Source: Haloplasma contractile SSD-17B
Lineage (GTDB): Bacteria > Bacillota_I > Bacilli_A > Haloplasmatales > Haloplasmataceae
Direction: 5' to 3'
Assembly (NCBI RefSeq): GCF_000215935.2
Contig: NZ_AFNU02000004.1
Span: 62,001-126,000, forward strand
Length of the DNA: 64,000 bases
Under the pieces are notes generated by a model. It ran no database searches, was not told where the DNA came from, and worked only from the letters and a program-made list of their open reading frames with translations. This document shows positions 29,351 to 38,857 of this stretch, piece by piece (position 1 is the first letter of the stretch; every line of letters begins with the position of its first letter). A program made the translations under genes and the position numbers.

Positions 29351-31909
29351 CTATAATCCACATTTTAATTGTGCATTACAGTTTGTACACGTATTACATC
29401 CACCAATTTCTTCAACTGTTCCTTCTAAACAGATTGGGCAAATGTCTCCAATATCAACACCGATATTCTTGTTTGCCTTTGTACGTGGTGGGTTAATATC
29501 AGCTTCATTCTTCTGTTTAGAATCGTGTTTTGACTCTTCAACTTGAAGACCTAGCTCTCTTGCATCAATCTGTTCCTCTTTTTTATCGTCCATCTTAAGC
29601 GTTAAGACTTGAGCATCTCGTGAACCATCTACATAAACAGTTCCACCTTTAGCTCCCCCCTTATATAGACGTTCATATACCGCTTCAACATCTGTTACTG
29701 TAAAGTTTCTAGGAGCATTAACGGTCTTTGAAATTGAAGAATCTATCCACCTTTGAATCACACATTGGACATCAGCATGTTCCTCTGGTTTAAGTTCCAT
29801 CGCACTTACAAAAGTATCTGGTAATGTTTCTTTTGTATATTCTGTATTTAAGGATAAGAATTCATCAACAATCTTAGCATTAACCTCTATAAACTTACCA
29901 AGTCGTCCACTTCTGTAATAAGTAAAGGCAAAGTAAGGTTCTAATCCCGTTGAAACTCCAACCATTGTACCAGTAGAACCTGTAGGAGCAATCGTTAACA
30001 AGTGTGAATTTCTTATACCATATGTAAGAATTCCATCCTTTATAAATCGTGGCATACGTTTAATATATCCTGACTGTACAAATTGATCACGACTTCCCTT
30101 GCTCTCTAAAAATGGGAAACTTCCTTTTTCTTTAGCTAATTCAATTGACGTTTCATATGCTGTTGTTGCTATAAATTCAAATAATTGATCAACTAGTTTA
30201 TTTCCTGATGCTGAGCCATAGCGTTCCTTACACCAAATTAATAAATCATGAAGACCCATAACTCCCATACCGATTCGTCTTTCACCTATCGCCTGATCCT
30301 TATTTTCTTCTAAAAAGTAAGGTGTTGAATCAATTACATTATCTTGCATTCTTACACCAGTCTGAATTGTGCTTCTTAGTTTTTCCCAATCTACTCTACC
30401 TGTATTTCTATTCACCATGTTTGCTAAATTTACTGCAGCTAGGTTACAAACTGAGTATGGAGATAATGGTTGTTCACCACATGGATTCGTTGCAACTACC
30501 TTCTGATTATATCCTTTAGCATTTGTCATATCATTCGCATTGTCAATAAAGAATATACCGGGTTCTGCTGAATAGGTTGCACATATATTGATAAGGTTCC
30601 ACAGTTCCTTTGCCTTAATACGCTTATAGGTTGTTACCTTATATCCCATCTCTTCCCATTCGCGAACGTCCCCTACTTGATGCCACTGACTGTCATAAAA
30701 AGCTTTCTCTTCTTCTGTGTAGTGAGTGATATCAGGGAACCTAAGGTCATACCACCCATCATTATCTACTGCTTCCATAAACTCTTTTGTAATCGTAACA
30801 GAAATATTTGCACCCGATAAAAACTCAGGATTATTTACTTCATATGTTCCGCCGTCTCTTAAGCACTTTCTAGCTTTCTCAACAATTGAGTCACTAAACG
30901 GTGACGGTGTATATTCATCAGCTACTTCAATAATATTTGAGTACATTCGCTCTTCTTCATCTGTAAGTGGTACAAATCTTAGTTTTTCCTTTGCAAGTTT
31001 TATAATGTCTTCATCATTTAATTGTTCGATTAGGAATTGTAGGATACGAGGATTCTGCATTTTTGAGATAATAAATTCAAGAATATCAGGATGCCAATCT
31101 GCTAACATGATCATTTGAGCACCTCGTCTTGAACCACCTTGCTCAACTAAATGCGTTAGCTGAGATAAATCGTTAAGCCAGCTAACTGCACCACTTGATT
31201 TTCCACCTACACCCTTAGCAAGTGCATTTTTAGGTCTAAGCGTCGAACCACTCGTACCTACTCCGCCACCTCTTGACATTATTTCCATGACTTGTTTACG
31301 GTGATCACTAATACCACCTCTAGAATCTTCAATAAAAGGCATTACAAAACAGTTAAAGTACGTTACTTCTGTATTGCTTCCTGATCCATATAATACTCGT
31401 CCCGCAGGAACAAAGTTTAGTTGTTTTAGTTCATCATAAAACTTTTTTGTCCATTCTTTACGCTTTTCTTCACTTTTCTCATTCTTTGCAAGATTGAAAG
31501 CCACACGTTTTGCTATCTGTTCATAGTAGATTTCAAGTGGTTTGTCAATTGAGTCAAGTTTTCTCTTAATCATACCCGTTTCAATCTCTTTAGGATCTTC
31601 AAGTGATCCTCTAAACTCTTCATCTACTAATATAGATGCTGTTTGTTCTTTGTAATCAAGCTCAATTACTTTACCAATACCTCTTGCCGGAAACTTAGGG
31701 TCATCTTTAACAATAACTAATACAATATCCCCTTCATCAAGTGATTTAAGATTTATATCTTTTTGTGCATATCGATCAAGCATTACCAGCCTAGATACAC
31801 CTTCGTGAGTTATTTTCATATTTTCTTCAATCTTATATAGGTGAGGGAAATAAAGTTCAATGCTTTTATTTAATTTCTGAATATAATCTTGATCATAATT
31901 TACCGCCAT
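29351..31909 (-). CDS. nrdJ: Adenosylcobalamin-dependent (class II) ribonucleoside-diphosphate reductase
   Basis: The 852-residue enzyme reduces ribonucleotides to deoxyribonucleotides using adenosylcobalamin. It has the class II catalytic barrel with NCFVMPF near residue 176, GGGVGTSGSTLRPKN, the active-site NPCGEQPLSPYSVCNLA (finger-loop cysteine), and a barrel-end APTGSTGTM motif. The C-terminal tail holds six cysteines (824, 827, 838, 841, 844, 850), including the redox pair that re-reduces the active site. An N-terminal ATP cone is not evident. The cobalamin riboswitch upstream supports the B12 assignment. The start follows GGGAGGAAT. Confidence 0.95.
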   Translation of the reverse strand: MAVNYDQDYIQKLNKSIELYFPHLYKIEENMKITHEGVSRLVMLDRYAQKDINLKSLDEGDIVLVIVKDDPKFPARGIGKVIELDYKEQTASILVDEEFRGSLEDPKEIETGMIKRKLDSIDKPLEIYYEQIAKRVAFNLAKNEKSEEKRKEWTKKFYDELKQLNFVPAGRVLYGSGSNTEVTYFNCFVMPFIEDSRGGISDHRKQVMEIMSRGGGVGTSGSTLRPKNALAKGVGGKSSGAVSWLNDLSQLTHLVEQGGSRRGAQMIMLADWHPDILEFIISKMQNPRILQFLIEQLNDEDIIKLAKEKLRFVPLTDEEERMYSNIIEVADEYTPSPFSDSIVEKARKCLRDGGTYEVNNPEFLSGANISVTITKEFMEAVDNDGWYDLRFPDITHYTEEEKAFYDSQWHQVGDVREWEEMGYKVTTYKRIKAKELWNLINICATYSAEPGIFFIDNANDMTNAKGYNQKVVATNPCGEQPLSPYSVCNLAAVNLANMVNRNTGRVDWEKLRSTIQTGVRMQDNVIDSTPYFLEENKDQAIGERRIGMGVMGLHDLLIWCKERYGSASGNKLVDQLFEFIATTAYETSIELAKEKGSFPFLESKGSRDQFVQSGYIKRMPRFIKDGILTYGIRNSHLLTIAPTGSTGTMVGVSTGLEPYFAFTYYRSGRLGKFIEVNAKIVDEFLSLNTEYTKETLPDTFVSAMELKPEEHADVQCVIQRWIDSSISKTVNAPRNFTVTDVEAVYERLYKGGAKGGTVYVDGSRDAQVLTLKMDDKKEEQIDARELGLQVEESKHDSKQKNEADINPPRTKANKNIGVDIGDICPICLEGTVEEIGGCNTCTNCNAQLKCGL

Positions 31910-32194
31910 CTCGTATTCCTCCCAAAAAATTTTTAAATTTTATCGTTTTAAAGTTAAGTTTTTATTACTATAACATGTACTGCCTATTATTAATAGTTAT
32001 AAGTAGATTCTAAATTAAGTAAACGTTACACTTCTGTTCTAGTATCATTGTGTCTAGTCATAAGTATGTGTGATTTCATTAAACTAATCTTGAAATAACT
32101 TGTCCTTTAGGAAACGGACCTCCTTCCACGTACAGAATTATAGGCTTCTCTGGTTTTTTTCGTTCTTTACAAACACTTCTATTTGTTTATTCAT

Positions 32195-32223
32195 AAATAA
32201 ATACCTCGCAACGAATACGAGGT
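32195..32223 (-). terminator. Expression-platform hairpin of the cobalamin riboswitch
   Basis: On the minus strand ACCTCG and CGAGGT pair around nine bases and are followed by ATTTATTTAT. It lies just downstream of the aptamer. The U run is broken, so its strength as a terminator is uncertain. About 285 bases of leader separate it from nrdJ. Confidence 0.5.
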
Positions 32224-32249
32224 ACAACAGGTGAAATTTAAAATTAATG

Positions 32250-32430
32250 ATCTTTCTCATTCCCAGGAGAAAAATTGAAGTGATTTGTTAGGTAGGTCTA
32301 CTGGCTCATGGATTAACCTACTGTGACACCTTCCCGCCTTGATAAGCAGTGGTTTATTGTCAGTTCGTCCTCATTTACAGTTGCTGGGACAGCTTAGGAA
32401 TTACACCTAATTCCCTATTAAACATACGTT
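32250..32430 (-). promoter_or_regulatory. Cobalamin (AdoCbl) riboswitch
   Basis: The minus strand carries the conserved core in order: AATAGGGAATTAGGTGTAA, the L5 region TCCCAGCAAC, ACCACTGC, GGGAAGGTG and GAGCCAGTAGACCTACC. A hairpin downstream (about 32252-32275) has CTGGGA in its loop (32261-32266), perfectly complementary to TCCCAG in L5 (32384-32389). This is the L5-L13 kissing pair of this riboswitch class. It lies between the promoter and nrdJ, which encodes a B12-dependent enzyme. Confidence 0.93.
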
Positions 32431-32465
32431 CCTAATTATCGTTTCAATTAATAACCTATACTCTT

Positions 32466-32494
32466 ATTATAGATTATCATGGTTTAGAATTCAA
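32466..32494 (-). promoter_or_regulatory. Promoter of the riboswitch-nrdJ transcript
   Basis: On the minus strand TTGAAT (32489-32494) and TATAAT (32466-32471) are 17 bases apart. The start should fall about 30 bases before the riboswitch core. Confidence 0.75.
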
Positions 32495-32677
32495 TAAGAT
32501 AATTTCAAAGTTTATCGTATTGAGGTGAATTTTGAAGTTCTTTGTTAAATAACATAGATAATTAAGGTTACTCACATTGTTAATAAAAAATACTCAATTT
32601 TAATACACTAAATAGTCAACTTATGCTCCCTTCTATCATATATCTTTTAATAGTAATAAAACTAAAGGGTGATAAAA

Positions 32678-34729
32678 ATGTATGATAATTTTTCGCATCA
32701 AGCACGACAAATAATTGTAAGAAGTCACAAGTATGCCCTAAATTACGATGAATATATAGTGGGGACCGAGTTTCTATTACAATCTCTATTTAATGAACTT
32801 AACAGCAGTTGTTATATCCTACTAAAAGAGCACGATATAACAGAACAAGAACTCATCAAGGCCTTTAATGATATTATTGTGTTTCGAAAAAATATTCCTG
32901 GCTTAATCATTTATACCAACAAGTTTAAGGAAATACTGGAGAAAGCAGGTGAAATTGCAACTCTAACGGATTCTGACTTAGTTTATGAAGAGCATATTTT
33001 TTATGCTTTGTTAAAAACAGACCACACAATTGCAAAAGTTGTATTGACTAAATTAAATATAGATATTAATCACCTATTAGAAGAAATAGAGGATGTTATG
33101 GATTGGGAATTTGAGGCACCAGATTCAGACATCGATCAGTTTAGTTTTGTTGAAGATATTACCGAATTAGCTCATAAAAGAAAACTCTTACCTTTAATTG
33201 GTAGGGAGGATACTTTAAATCGTATTAAATATATTCTAAACAAGAAAAATAAACGTAATGTCATTCTCATAGGTAATGCAGGCGTTGGTAAGACTGCTAT
33301 AGTTGAAGGTTTAGCTCAGCTTTTAATAAAAGAAAAAATAAACAAACGTATTTTATCTTTAAATATTAACTCCTTAATTGCAGGAACTAAATATAGAGGA
33401 GACTTTGAGGAGCGATTAGATAATTTTATAAATGAAGTGAGAAATCGAGACGATGTCATTATTTTCATTGATGAATTGCACAATATTGTTGGTGCAGGGG
33501 GAAATGATGGAGCACTTGATGCAGCTAACATTTTAAAACCTGTCCTTGCCCGTGGCGATATAAATTGCATTGGCGCTACGACTTCAGATGAGTATTATAA
33601 ACACCTAGCTGATGATCATGCGTTTACTAGACGTTTTCACCCTATTTTTATCGACGAGCCATCCGTCACGGAATCGAAAGAAATTCTCTATGGTGTTAAA
33701 GATCGTTTTGAAAGTTTTCACAATATTTATGTTTCTGATACTGTGATTGATTATATTGTTACGAAGGCTGATCGCAATATTGTCAATCGGTATTTTCCTG
33801 ATAAGGCAATTGATATATTAGATGAGGCTTGTTCTATTGCGAAGAGTCGAAATATGACTCACCTTTCGAATAAAATAATCGATGAAGTCATAAAAATTAT
33901 GAATAATCAATCGCTAGATTATGAGATTCCAAGTTCTTTGAACTTTTATCCATTCTTAGAAAAATATTATCTTCGTTATATTACAAATGTACGGCATGGT
34001 CATAAACCTATCGTATCGGTATTATGTGAATCGAATGGTGAGCATGAACTAGAAAATTTTGTAGATGATATACAAGATATCTTTAGTATTAAACATGAAG
34101 CGATTAAAACCATTAACCTAAACAACTTTGGGGATGATCATACTATTTCAAACCTTATTGGAGCACCACCGGGTTATGTGGGTTTCGAAAATACGAATAC
34201 TTTAACTAAATTTGTCCATAAGTACTCGCGTAGTTTAATTATATTTAAGAATATTGGTAGTGCAAGTTATAAGATTGAACAATTAGTTCGTGACATTATA
34301 AATACTGGATATGTGGAGGATTTTGGTAACAATAAAACTTTTTTCACAAACTGTATCATACTTGGAACTAGCGAACATAAAGACAAACGTATTGGCTTTA
34401 TTAATCAAAAAGGAAAACAGTCAAAACTTGATCATTACCATTTTAATGAAACCATAATCCTGGAGGATTATCGTTCTGTCAACCAAAATAAAGATTACTT
34501 TAAACATGTACTAGAAGATTACATTTCATCATTTAAAAATAATGGATTGAACATTCGCTTTAGTAGTTATAATCAATTTGTTGAAGCCCTATGTAAGAAG
34601 GTTATTACAATTAATGAGTTCGAAGATATATTATTTAATATATATAAAGACCGTCATAAGCAGTACCACACGCTTGAGTTTAAAGTGGATTCAAAACAGA
34701 ACAGAATTATTCTTAGTAAAAAAGACTAG
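32678..34729 (+). CDS. clpC: Reduced ClpC-like AAA+ unfoldase with a degenerate second ATPase domain
   Basis: The 683-residue protein has two ClpC N-domain repeats (about 1-60 and 75-140) and an intact first AAA+ domain: Walker A GNAGVGKT at 199-206, pore loop KYRG at 238-241, Walker B IIFIDE at 261-266 and arginine finger RRF at 318-320. The M-domain that docks MecA is missing. In the second AAA+ domain the Walker A site is replaced (CESNGEHE near 450), the Walker B site reads LIIFKNIG near 520, and the sensor-2 GAR motif is gone. The second pore loop GAPPGYVGF (495-503) and a ClpP-docking IGF (572-574) remain. The start is ATG with AAAGGGTG upstream. radA follows, as in B. subtilis, but ctsR, mcsA and mcsB are absent. 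Confidence 0.9.
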   Translation: MYDNFSHQARQIIVRSHKYALNYDEYIVGTEFLLQSLFNELNSSCYILLKEHDITEQELIKAFNDIIVFRKNIPGLIIYTNKFKEILEKAGEIATLTDSDLVYEEHIFYALLKTDHTIAKVVLTKLNIDINHLLEEIEDVMDWEFEAPDSDIDQFSFVEDITELAHKRKLLPLIGREDTLNRIKYILNKKNKRNVILIGNAGVGKTAIVEGLAQLLIKEKINKRILSLNINSLIAGTKYRGDFEERLDNFINEVRNRDDVIIFIDELHNIVGAGGNDGALDAANILKPVLARGDINCIGATTSDEYYKHLADDHAFTRRFHPIFIDEPSVTESKEILYGVKDRFESFHNIYVSDTVIDYIVTKADRNIVNRYFPDKAIDILDEACSIAKSRNMTHLSNKIIDEVIKIMNNQSLDYEIPSSLNFYPFLEKYYLRYITNVRHGHKPIVSVLCESNGEHELENFVDDIQDIFSIKHEAIKTINLNNFGDDHTISNLIGAPPGYVGFENTNTLTKFVHKYSRSLIIFKNIGSASYKIEQLVRDIINTGYVEDFGNNKTFFTNCIILGTSEHKDKRIGFINQKGKQSKLDHYHFNETIILEDYRSVNQNKDYFKHVLEDYISSFKNNGLNIRFSSYNQFVEALCKKVITINEFEDILFNIYKDRHKQYHTLEFKVDSKQNRIILSKKD

Positions 34730-34762
34730 TAAAATGTCGAAATTTTAGTATACATAGTTTAT

Positions 34763-34784
34763 AATAATAGTACTTACTATTATT
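34763..34784 (+). promoter_or_regulatory. Inverted repeat directly before the radA binding site
   Basis: Perfect nine-base arms AATAATAGT and ACTATTATT flank a four-base loop. GGAGG follows at once and TATAAT (34760-34765) overlaps the left arm. It could be an operator or a hairpin controlling translation. Confidence 0.4.
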
Positions 34785-34799
34785 GGAGGTATATTAAAT

Positions 34800-36179
34800 A
34801 TGGCAAAAGCAAAAACAGTATTTTTCTGCAGTGAATGTGGAAATGAATCCTTAAAATGGGTAGGAAAGTGTCCAGGGTGTGGTAGTTGGAATACAATGGT
34901 AGAAGAACCTAAGAAACCAAAGAGTACAACAAACGGTCTCTTTCAAAAAGAACATTCGCACAAGCCAAATAAAATAACAACTATAAATACTGATGATGCT
35001 ATAAGATATCATACCTCATATCAGGAGTTTAACCGCGTGCTCGGTGGTGGCATTGTTCGTGGCTCTTTAGTCTTAATAGGAGGGGACCCTGGAATTGGGA
35101 AATCTACTCTACTATTACAGGTCGCGGCTAATGTTGGTACAAAAGATACTGTACTATATGTAACAGGAGAAGAATCAGAGCAGCAGATTAAAAACCGTGC
35201 AGAACGATTAGGGTTAACTCCTGATCAACTATACATATATTCAGAGAATAACACGCATGATATCATAAAGCACATTGAACTTTTGAATCCATCTCTTGTA
35301 ATTGTGGATTCTATTCAAACTGTATTTGTACCTGATATTACGTCAGCACCGGGTAGCGTGTCGCAGGTTCGTGAATGTACATCGAATTTTATGCGTTTAG
35401 CAAAGACAAAACAGATACCAATTTTTATAGTCGGGCACGTAACTAAGGACGGTGCAATTGCAGGTCCAAGAGTTTTAGAACATATGGTAGACACTGTTTT
35501 GTATTTTGAAGGAGAACGGTATAACACGTATCGAATACTTCGTGCGGTTAAGAACAGATTTGGGTCGACGAATGAAATTGGAATCTTTGATATGAAGGAA
35601 AAGGGTCTAGAAGAAGTTCTCAACCCTTCCGGCGTATTTTTAGAAGATCGTTCATATGGCTATGCTGGCGCTTCTGTCGTAGCAGCAATGGAAGGAACTA
35701 GGCCCGTTTTAGTAGAAATCCAATCTTTATTATCACCGACCTCTTTTGGGAATCCAAAACGTATGAGCCAAGGCATTGACTATAATAAATTATCATTATT
35801 AATAGCAGTTTTAGAGAAACGATTAGGTCTTCTTTTGCAAAATCAGGATGCCTATATTAAAGTTACTGGCGGTGTGAAATTAGTTGAGCCAGCTGTTGAT
35901 GTCGCAATTCTTTGTAGCATTGTATCTAGCTACAAAGATCAATCGTTGAGTCCTTATGATATATTCATTGGTGAGGTTGGTTTAACTGGTGAAATTAGAC
36001 GTGTTGCACGAATTGAAGAACGTATAAAAGAAGCGCATAAAATGGGATTTAAACGAGTTTTTATACCAGCTAAGAATAAAAAGTCATTATCGCTTAACCT
36101 TAAGGATTTTACCATTGTTGGTGTTAATGATATTGAAGAACTTGTAAAGAACGCGTTCGAAAAGCAAAATGATTTTTAG
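34800..36179 (+). CDS. radA: DNA repair protein RadA (Sms)
   Basis: The 459-residue protein has the N-terminal C4 zinc finger (Cys10, Cys13, Cys24, Cys27), a RecA-like ATPase core with Walker [11 protein letters not shown] at about 94-103, the RadA-specific KNRFG motif at 251-255, and a C-terminal Lon-protease-like domain. RadA helps branch migration during recombination. It follows the clpC-like gene by 70 bases. The disA gene usually next in line is absent. Binding site TTGGAGGT. Confidence 0.96.
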   Translation: MAKAKTVFFCSECGNESLKWVGKCPGCGSWNTMVEEPKKPKSTTNGLFQKEHSHKPNKITTINTDDAIRYHTSYQEFNRVLGGGIVRGSLVLIGGDPGIGKSTLLLQVAANVGTKDTVLYVTGEESEQQIKNRAERLGLTPDQLYIYSENNTHDIIKHIELLNPSLVIVDSIQTVFVPDITSAPGSVSQVRECTSNFMRLAKTKQIPIFIVGHVTKDGAIAGPRVLEHMVDTVLYFEGERYNTYRILRAVKNRFGSTNEIGIFDMKEKGLEEVLNPSGVFLEDRSYGYAGASVVAAMEGTRPVLVEIQSLLSPTSFGNPKRMSQGIDYNKLSLLIAVLEKRLGLLLQNQDAYIKVTGGVKLVEPAVDVAILCSIVSSYKDQSLSPYDIFIGEVGLTGEIRRVARIEERIKEAHKMGFKRVFIPAKNKKSLSLNLKDFTIVGVNDIEELVKNAFEKQNDF

Positions 36180-36296
36180 ACTGTCTTCATAGTATGCTAA
36201 GCAGGATAAAGGTACTCATATATATAACTATACGTTGCTTACATAATAAAGTGTCGTCCTAATCAAAACATTTTAACTGCTTAATGAGGTGTAGGT

Positions 36297-36824
36297 ATGA
36301 ATATTTCTTTTATTCCCATTGATCACAATAATTTAAATGATTGTATGCTTCTTGCGAAATGGCATAATGATCCTGAAATTAAACATTTAATTAATCCTAA
36401 TTTTCATGAAGGCGAACCAATCCTTCTAAAGGCTGATTTTTTTATGAATAAAGAGAACAATAATCCCTATTTGGAACAATATAATTTCTTTATCACAGTC
36501 GATGATACCTTTATTGGGGATATTAATATTGTTGGCAATCCTGACTTTTTAGTTAAGCAAGATGGTAATTCTGTATGGCTTGGTATTACGATAGGTGATA
36601 AGGAGTTTCGCGGAAAGGGAATTGGTACGGTTGCTATGAATTATATTGAAGACTTTTCTCGTGAATTGGGTTTTAAACGCATTGAATTAGGTGTCTTTGA
36701 ATTTAATAAACGTGCCATTCACTTATATAAGTCATTAGGATATAAGCATTTTGCTACTCATAAGAATTTCACCTATCATGATGGGCGTTGGTATGATGAC
36801 AAACGCTATGAAAAGTATCTATAG
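36297..36824 (+). CDS. GNAT family N-acetyltransferase
   Basis: The 175-residue protein has the acetyl-CoA binding loop in EFRGKGIGTVAMNYIE near residue 103 and the C-terminal NKRAIHLYKSLGYK motif of the RimJ/RimL-like branch. The substrate cannot be told. It has its own binding site (GAGGTG) and a terminator just past its stop, so it is probably a single-gene unit inserted between radA and glpX. Confidence 0.85.
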   Translation: MNISFIPIDHNNLNDCMLLAKWHNDPEIKHLINPNFHEGEPILLKADFFMNKENNNPYLEQYNFFITVDDTFIGDINIVGNPDFLVKQDGNSVWLGITIGDKEFRGKGIGTVAMNYIEDFSRELGFKRIELGVFEFNKRAIHLYKSLGYKHFATHKNFTYHDGRWYDDKRYEKYL

Positions 36825-36828
36825 ATAA

Positions 36829-36872
36829 AAGAATCCCAATGTAGGATAGAACTTACATTGGGATTCTTTTTG
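36829..36872 (+). terminator. Terminator after the GNAT gene
   Basis: AGAATCCCAATGTA and TACATTGGGATTCT are perfectly complementary arms around a nine-base loop, followed by TTTTT. Confidence 0.9.
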
Positions 36873-37055
36873 TATGAAAGTTAAACCTCTTAAAGTGTGT
36901 ATTCAATAGAATAAAAAGTAAATTAAAAAGAAATACTAAAACAGGATTTTATATCGTTTTATTTTTGACGTTCCCTCTTCCCAAAATACATTCTCTATGC
37001 TATTCTATACCTATCAAACATATTAACTGCTTTATAAAGTAAGGAGGAATTAACG

Positions 37056-37310
37056 ATGAGTCAAGATAACATTACGATGAAGTGTGGTTGTGAATTTGAA
37101 AGTGGTAAGGCTGTTGCAGATAAGGTGCGCAAAAAGGGTGCTGATCAGATGCCAATGCCAACTAAAGCAAAGATACACTGTACATGCAATCATGATATTG
37201 AGATGGACACATTAGTATATCAGTGTTCACATTGTAAAATGACGTATGCTGTAACACCGTGTTCTGCATCTGAGCATAAATTTATTGTACCTGCAGGCTA
37301 TGATTATTAG
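37056..37310 (+). CDS. Small cysteine-rich protein of unknown function
   Basis: The 84-residue product has seven cysteines and several histidines: CGC at 10-12, HCTC at 41-44, CSHC at 57-60, Cys69 and His74. This suggests one or two zinc or Fe-S sites. There is no signal peptide or membrane helix. A very strong binding site (AAGGAGG) and a private terminator suggest an independent, well-translated gene. I do not recognise the family. It lies between the GNAT gene and glpX, both unrelated. Confidence 0.75.
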   Translation: MSQDNITMKCGCEFESGKAVADKVRKKGADQMPMPTKAKIHCTCNHDIEMDTLVYQCSHCKMTYAVTPCSASEHKFIVPAGYDY

Positions 37311-37316
37311 TCATCT

Positions 37317-37347
37317 AAACTGTCTTTTTTAGAGACAGTTTTTTTTA
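37317..37347 (+). terminator. Terminator after the cysteine-rich protein gene
   Basis: AAACTGTCT and AGACAGTTT pair around a seven-base loop and are followed by a T run. Confidence 0.9.
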
Positions 37348-37721
37348 TTGTCAATATTCATTGTATTAGTAGTAAGTTAATTACCCTATTTTTTATTCTA
37401 AGCTCTGTTAGCGATTCATGTTGCTATAGGATTCATTTACTTTCGATTTTTTATAAATAATACATAAATTAATCGTGTTTAAAGTGGAAATCTGTCGTAA
37501 ATGCGTTACTAACTATTCTAAACTCTTACTATGAATAACAGATGCTCTGTTTATACGTTTTTATAACAACACATTTACTAACAAAGCGTTATTTTTAATA
37601 ATCCATTCTAAATATCAAATAATAAAAATAATACCATATAATTTAAAAATACCTTCATTCGTAATATTCTTAAGGGATATGTAATGTTCTAGTAACGACA
37701 GTAGCACTATATGCTATTTTC
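37348..37721. other. Gene-free stretch before glpX
   Basis: About 370 bases of AT-rich DNA. I see no gene, riboswitch or hairpin of note apart from the glpX promoter at its right end. Confidence 0.5.
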
Positions 37722-37730
37722 TGTTATAAT
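37722..37730 (+). promoter_or_regulatory. Extended -10 promoter for glpX
   Basis: TGTTATAAT fits the extended -10 pattern TGnTATAAT, 71 bases before the glpX start. No good -35 is present. Confidence 0.5.
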
Positions 37731-37801
37731 GATTTTGTTAAAAATATACCAGACATATAAAATGTTTATATAATATAAATTATAAAGTGGAGGAACAAAA
37801 G

Positions 37802-38812
37802 ATGAAACGAGAGTTAGCCTTAGAGTTTTCAAGAGTAACAGAAGCTGCAGCACTTGCTGGGTACAAATGGTTAGGTAGAGGTGATAAAATTACAGCCGAT
37901 GATGCTGCTGTTCGTGCGATGCGAAGAATGTTAAACAAAGTGGATATTGATGGAGAGATTGTAATCGGTGAAGGTGAAATTGATGAAGCCCCTATGCTTT
38001 ATATCGGTGAAAAAGTTGGAACCAATAATGGACCAGAGGTTGATATTGCGGTTGATCCAATTGAGGGAACAAGAATGACTGCCATGGGACAAAATAATGC
38101 TATTGCTGTACTTGCAGTTGGTGAAAAGGGTTCATTCCTAAAGGCACCTGATATGTACATGGAAAAGCTTATTGTTGGACCTAATGCAAAGGGCACTATT
38201 GATTTAAACTTACCAATTATGGACAATTTAAAGAATGTTGCGAGTACACTAGGTAAAGACTTAAAAGATCTTACTGTTATTACACTTTCGAAGCCACGAC
38301 ATAATAAAGTAATACAAGAAATGCAAGCAAGTGGAATTCGAGTGTTTGCAATCCCTGATGGTGACGTTGCTGCATCTATTTTATCCTGCATGCCATTCAG
38401 TGAAGTAGATGTTCTTTATGGAATTGGTGGAGCACCAGAGGGTGTTGTTTCTGCTGCAGTCGTACGTGCCTTAGACGGTGACATGAATGGTCGTCTTCTC
38501 TTAAGAAATAGTGTTAAGGGAGACACAGATGAAAATAACTATATTGCCAAGATAGAAGCAAAGCGCTGTAAAGAAATGAATATTGAACCTGATAAAGTAC
38601 TTAAATTAGATGAAATAGCTAAGAGCGATAATGTTATCTTTTCAGCAACTGGTATTACAAAAGGTGACTTACTAGAAGGTATTACACGAAATGGAAATAT
38701 TGCACAGACAGAAACACTTTTAATCAGAGGTAAAACTCGAACAATACGTAGAATAAAATCTACTCACTATCTTGATAAAAAAGATCCAGAGATTAAGAAA
38801 ATAATTTTATAA
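37802..38812 (+). CDS. glpX: Fructose-1,6-bisphosphatase class II (GlpX)
   Basis: The 336-residue product has GEGEIDEAPM at about 56-65 and the metal-binding DPIEGT at 85-90, both diagnostic of GlpX. It hydrolyses fructose-1,6-bisphosphate in gluconeogenesis. The start is the ATG at 37802 behind GTGGAGG. An in-frame ATG five codons earlier overlaps that site. It precedes ispD with a 45-base gap, so the three genes glpX-ispD-ispF may form one transcript. This is not its place in B. subtilis. Confidence 0.95.
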   Translation: MKRELALEFSRVTEAAALAGYKWLGRGDKITADDAAVRAMRRMLNKVDIDGEIVIGEGEIDEAPMLYIGEKVGTNNGPEVDIAVDPIEGTRMTAMGQNNAIAVLAVGEKGSFLKAPDMYMEKLIVGPNAKGTIDLNLPIMDNLKNVASTLGKDLKDLTVITLSKPRHNKVIQEMQASGIRVFAIPDGDVAASILSCMPFSEVDVLYGIGGAPEGVVSAAVVRALDGDMNGRLLLRNSVKGDTDENNYIAKIEAKRCKEMNIEPDKVLKLDEIAKSDNVIFSATGITKGDLLEGITRNGNIAQTETLLIRGKTRTIRRIKSTHYLDKKDPEIKKIIL

Positions 38813-38857
38813 AAATAGCACATTTATAGATGTTGCAAAGTAGGTGATGGGAAACTT

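Noticed and set aside
32026-32079. A 17-codon frame in the nrdJ leader (minus strand)
   Set aside because: The nearest GGAGG is about 35 bases away, too far to act, and there is no further support.
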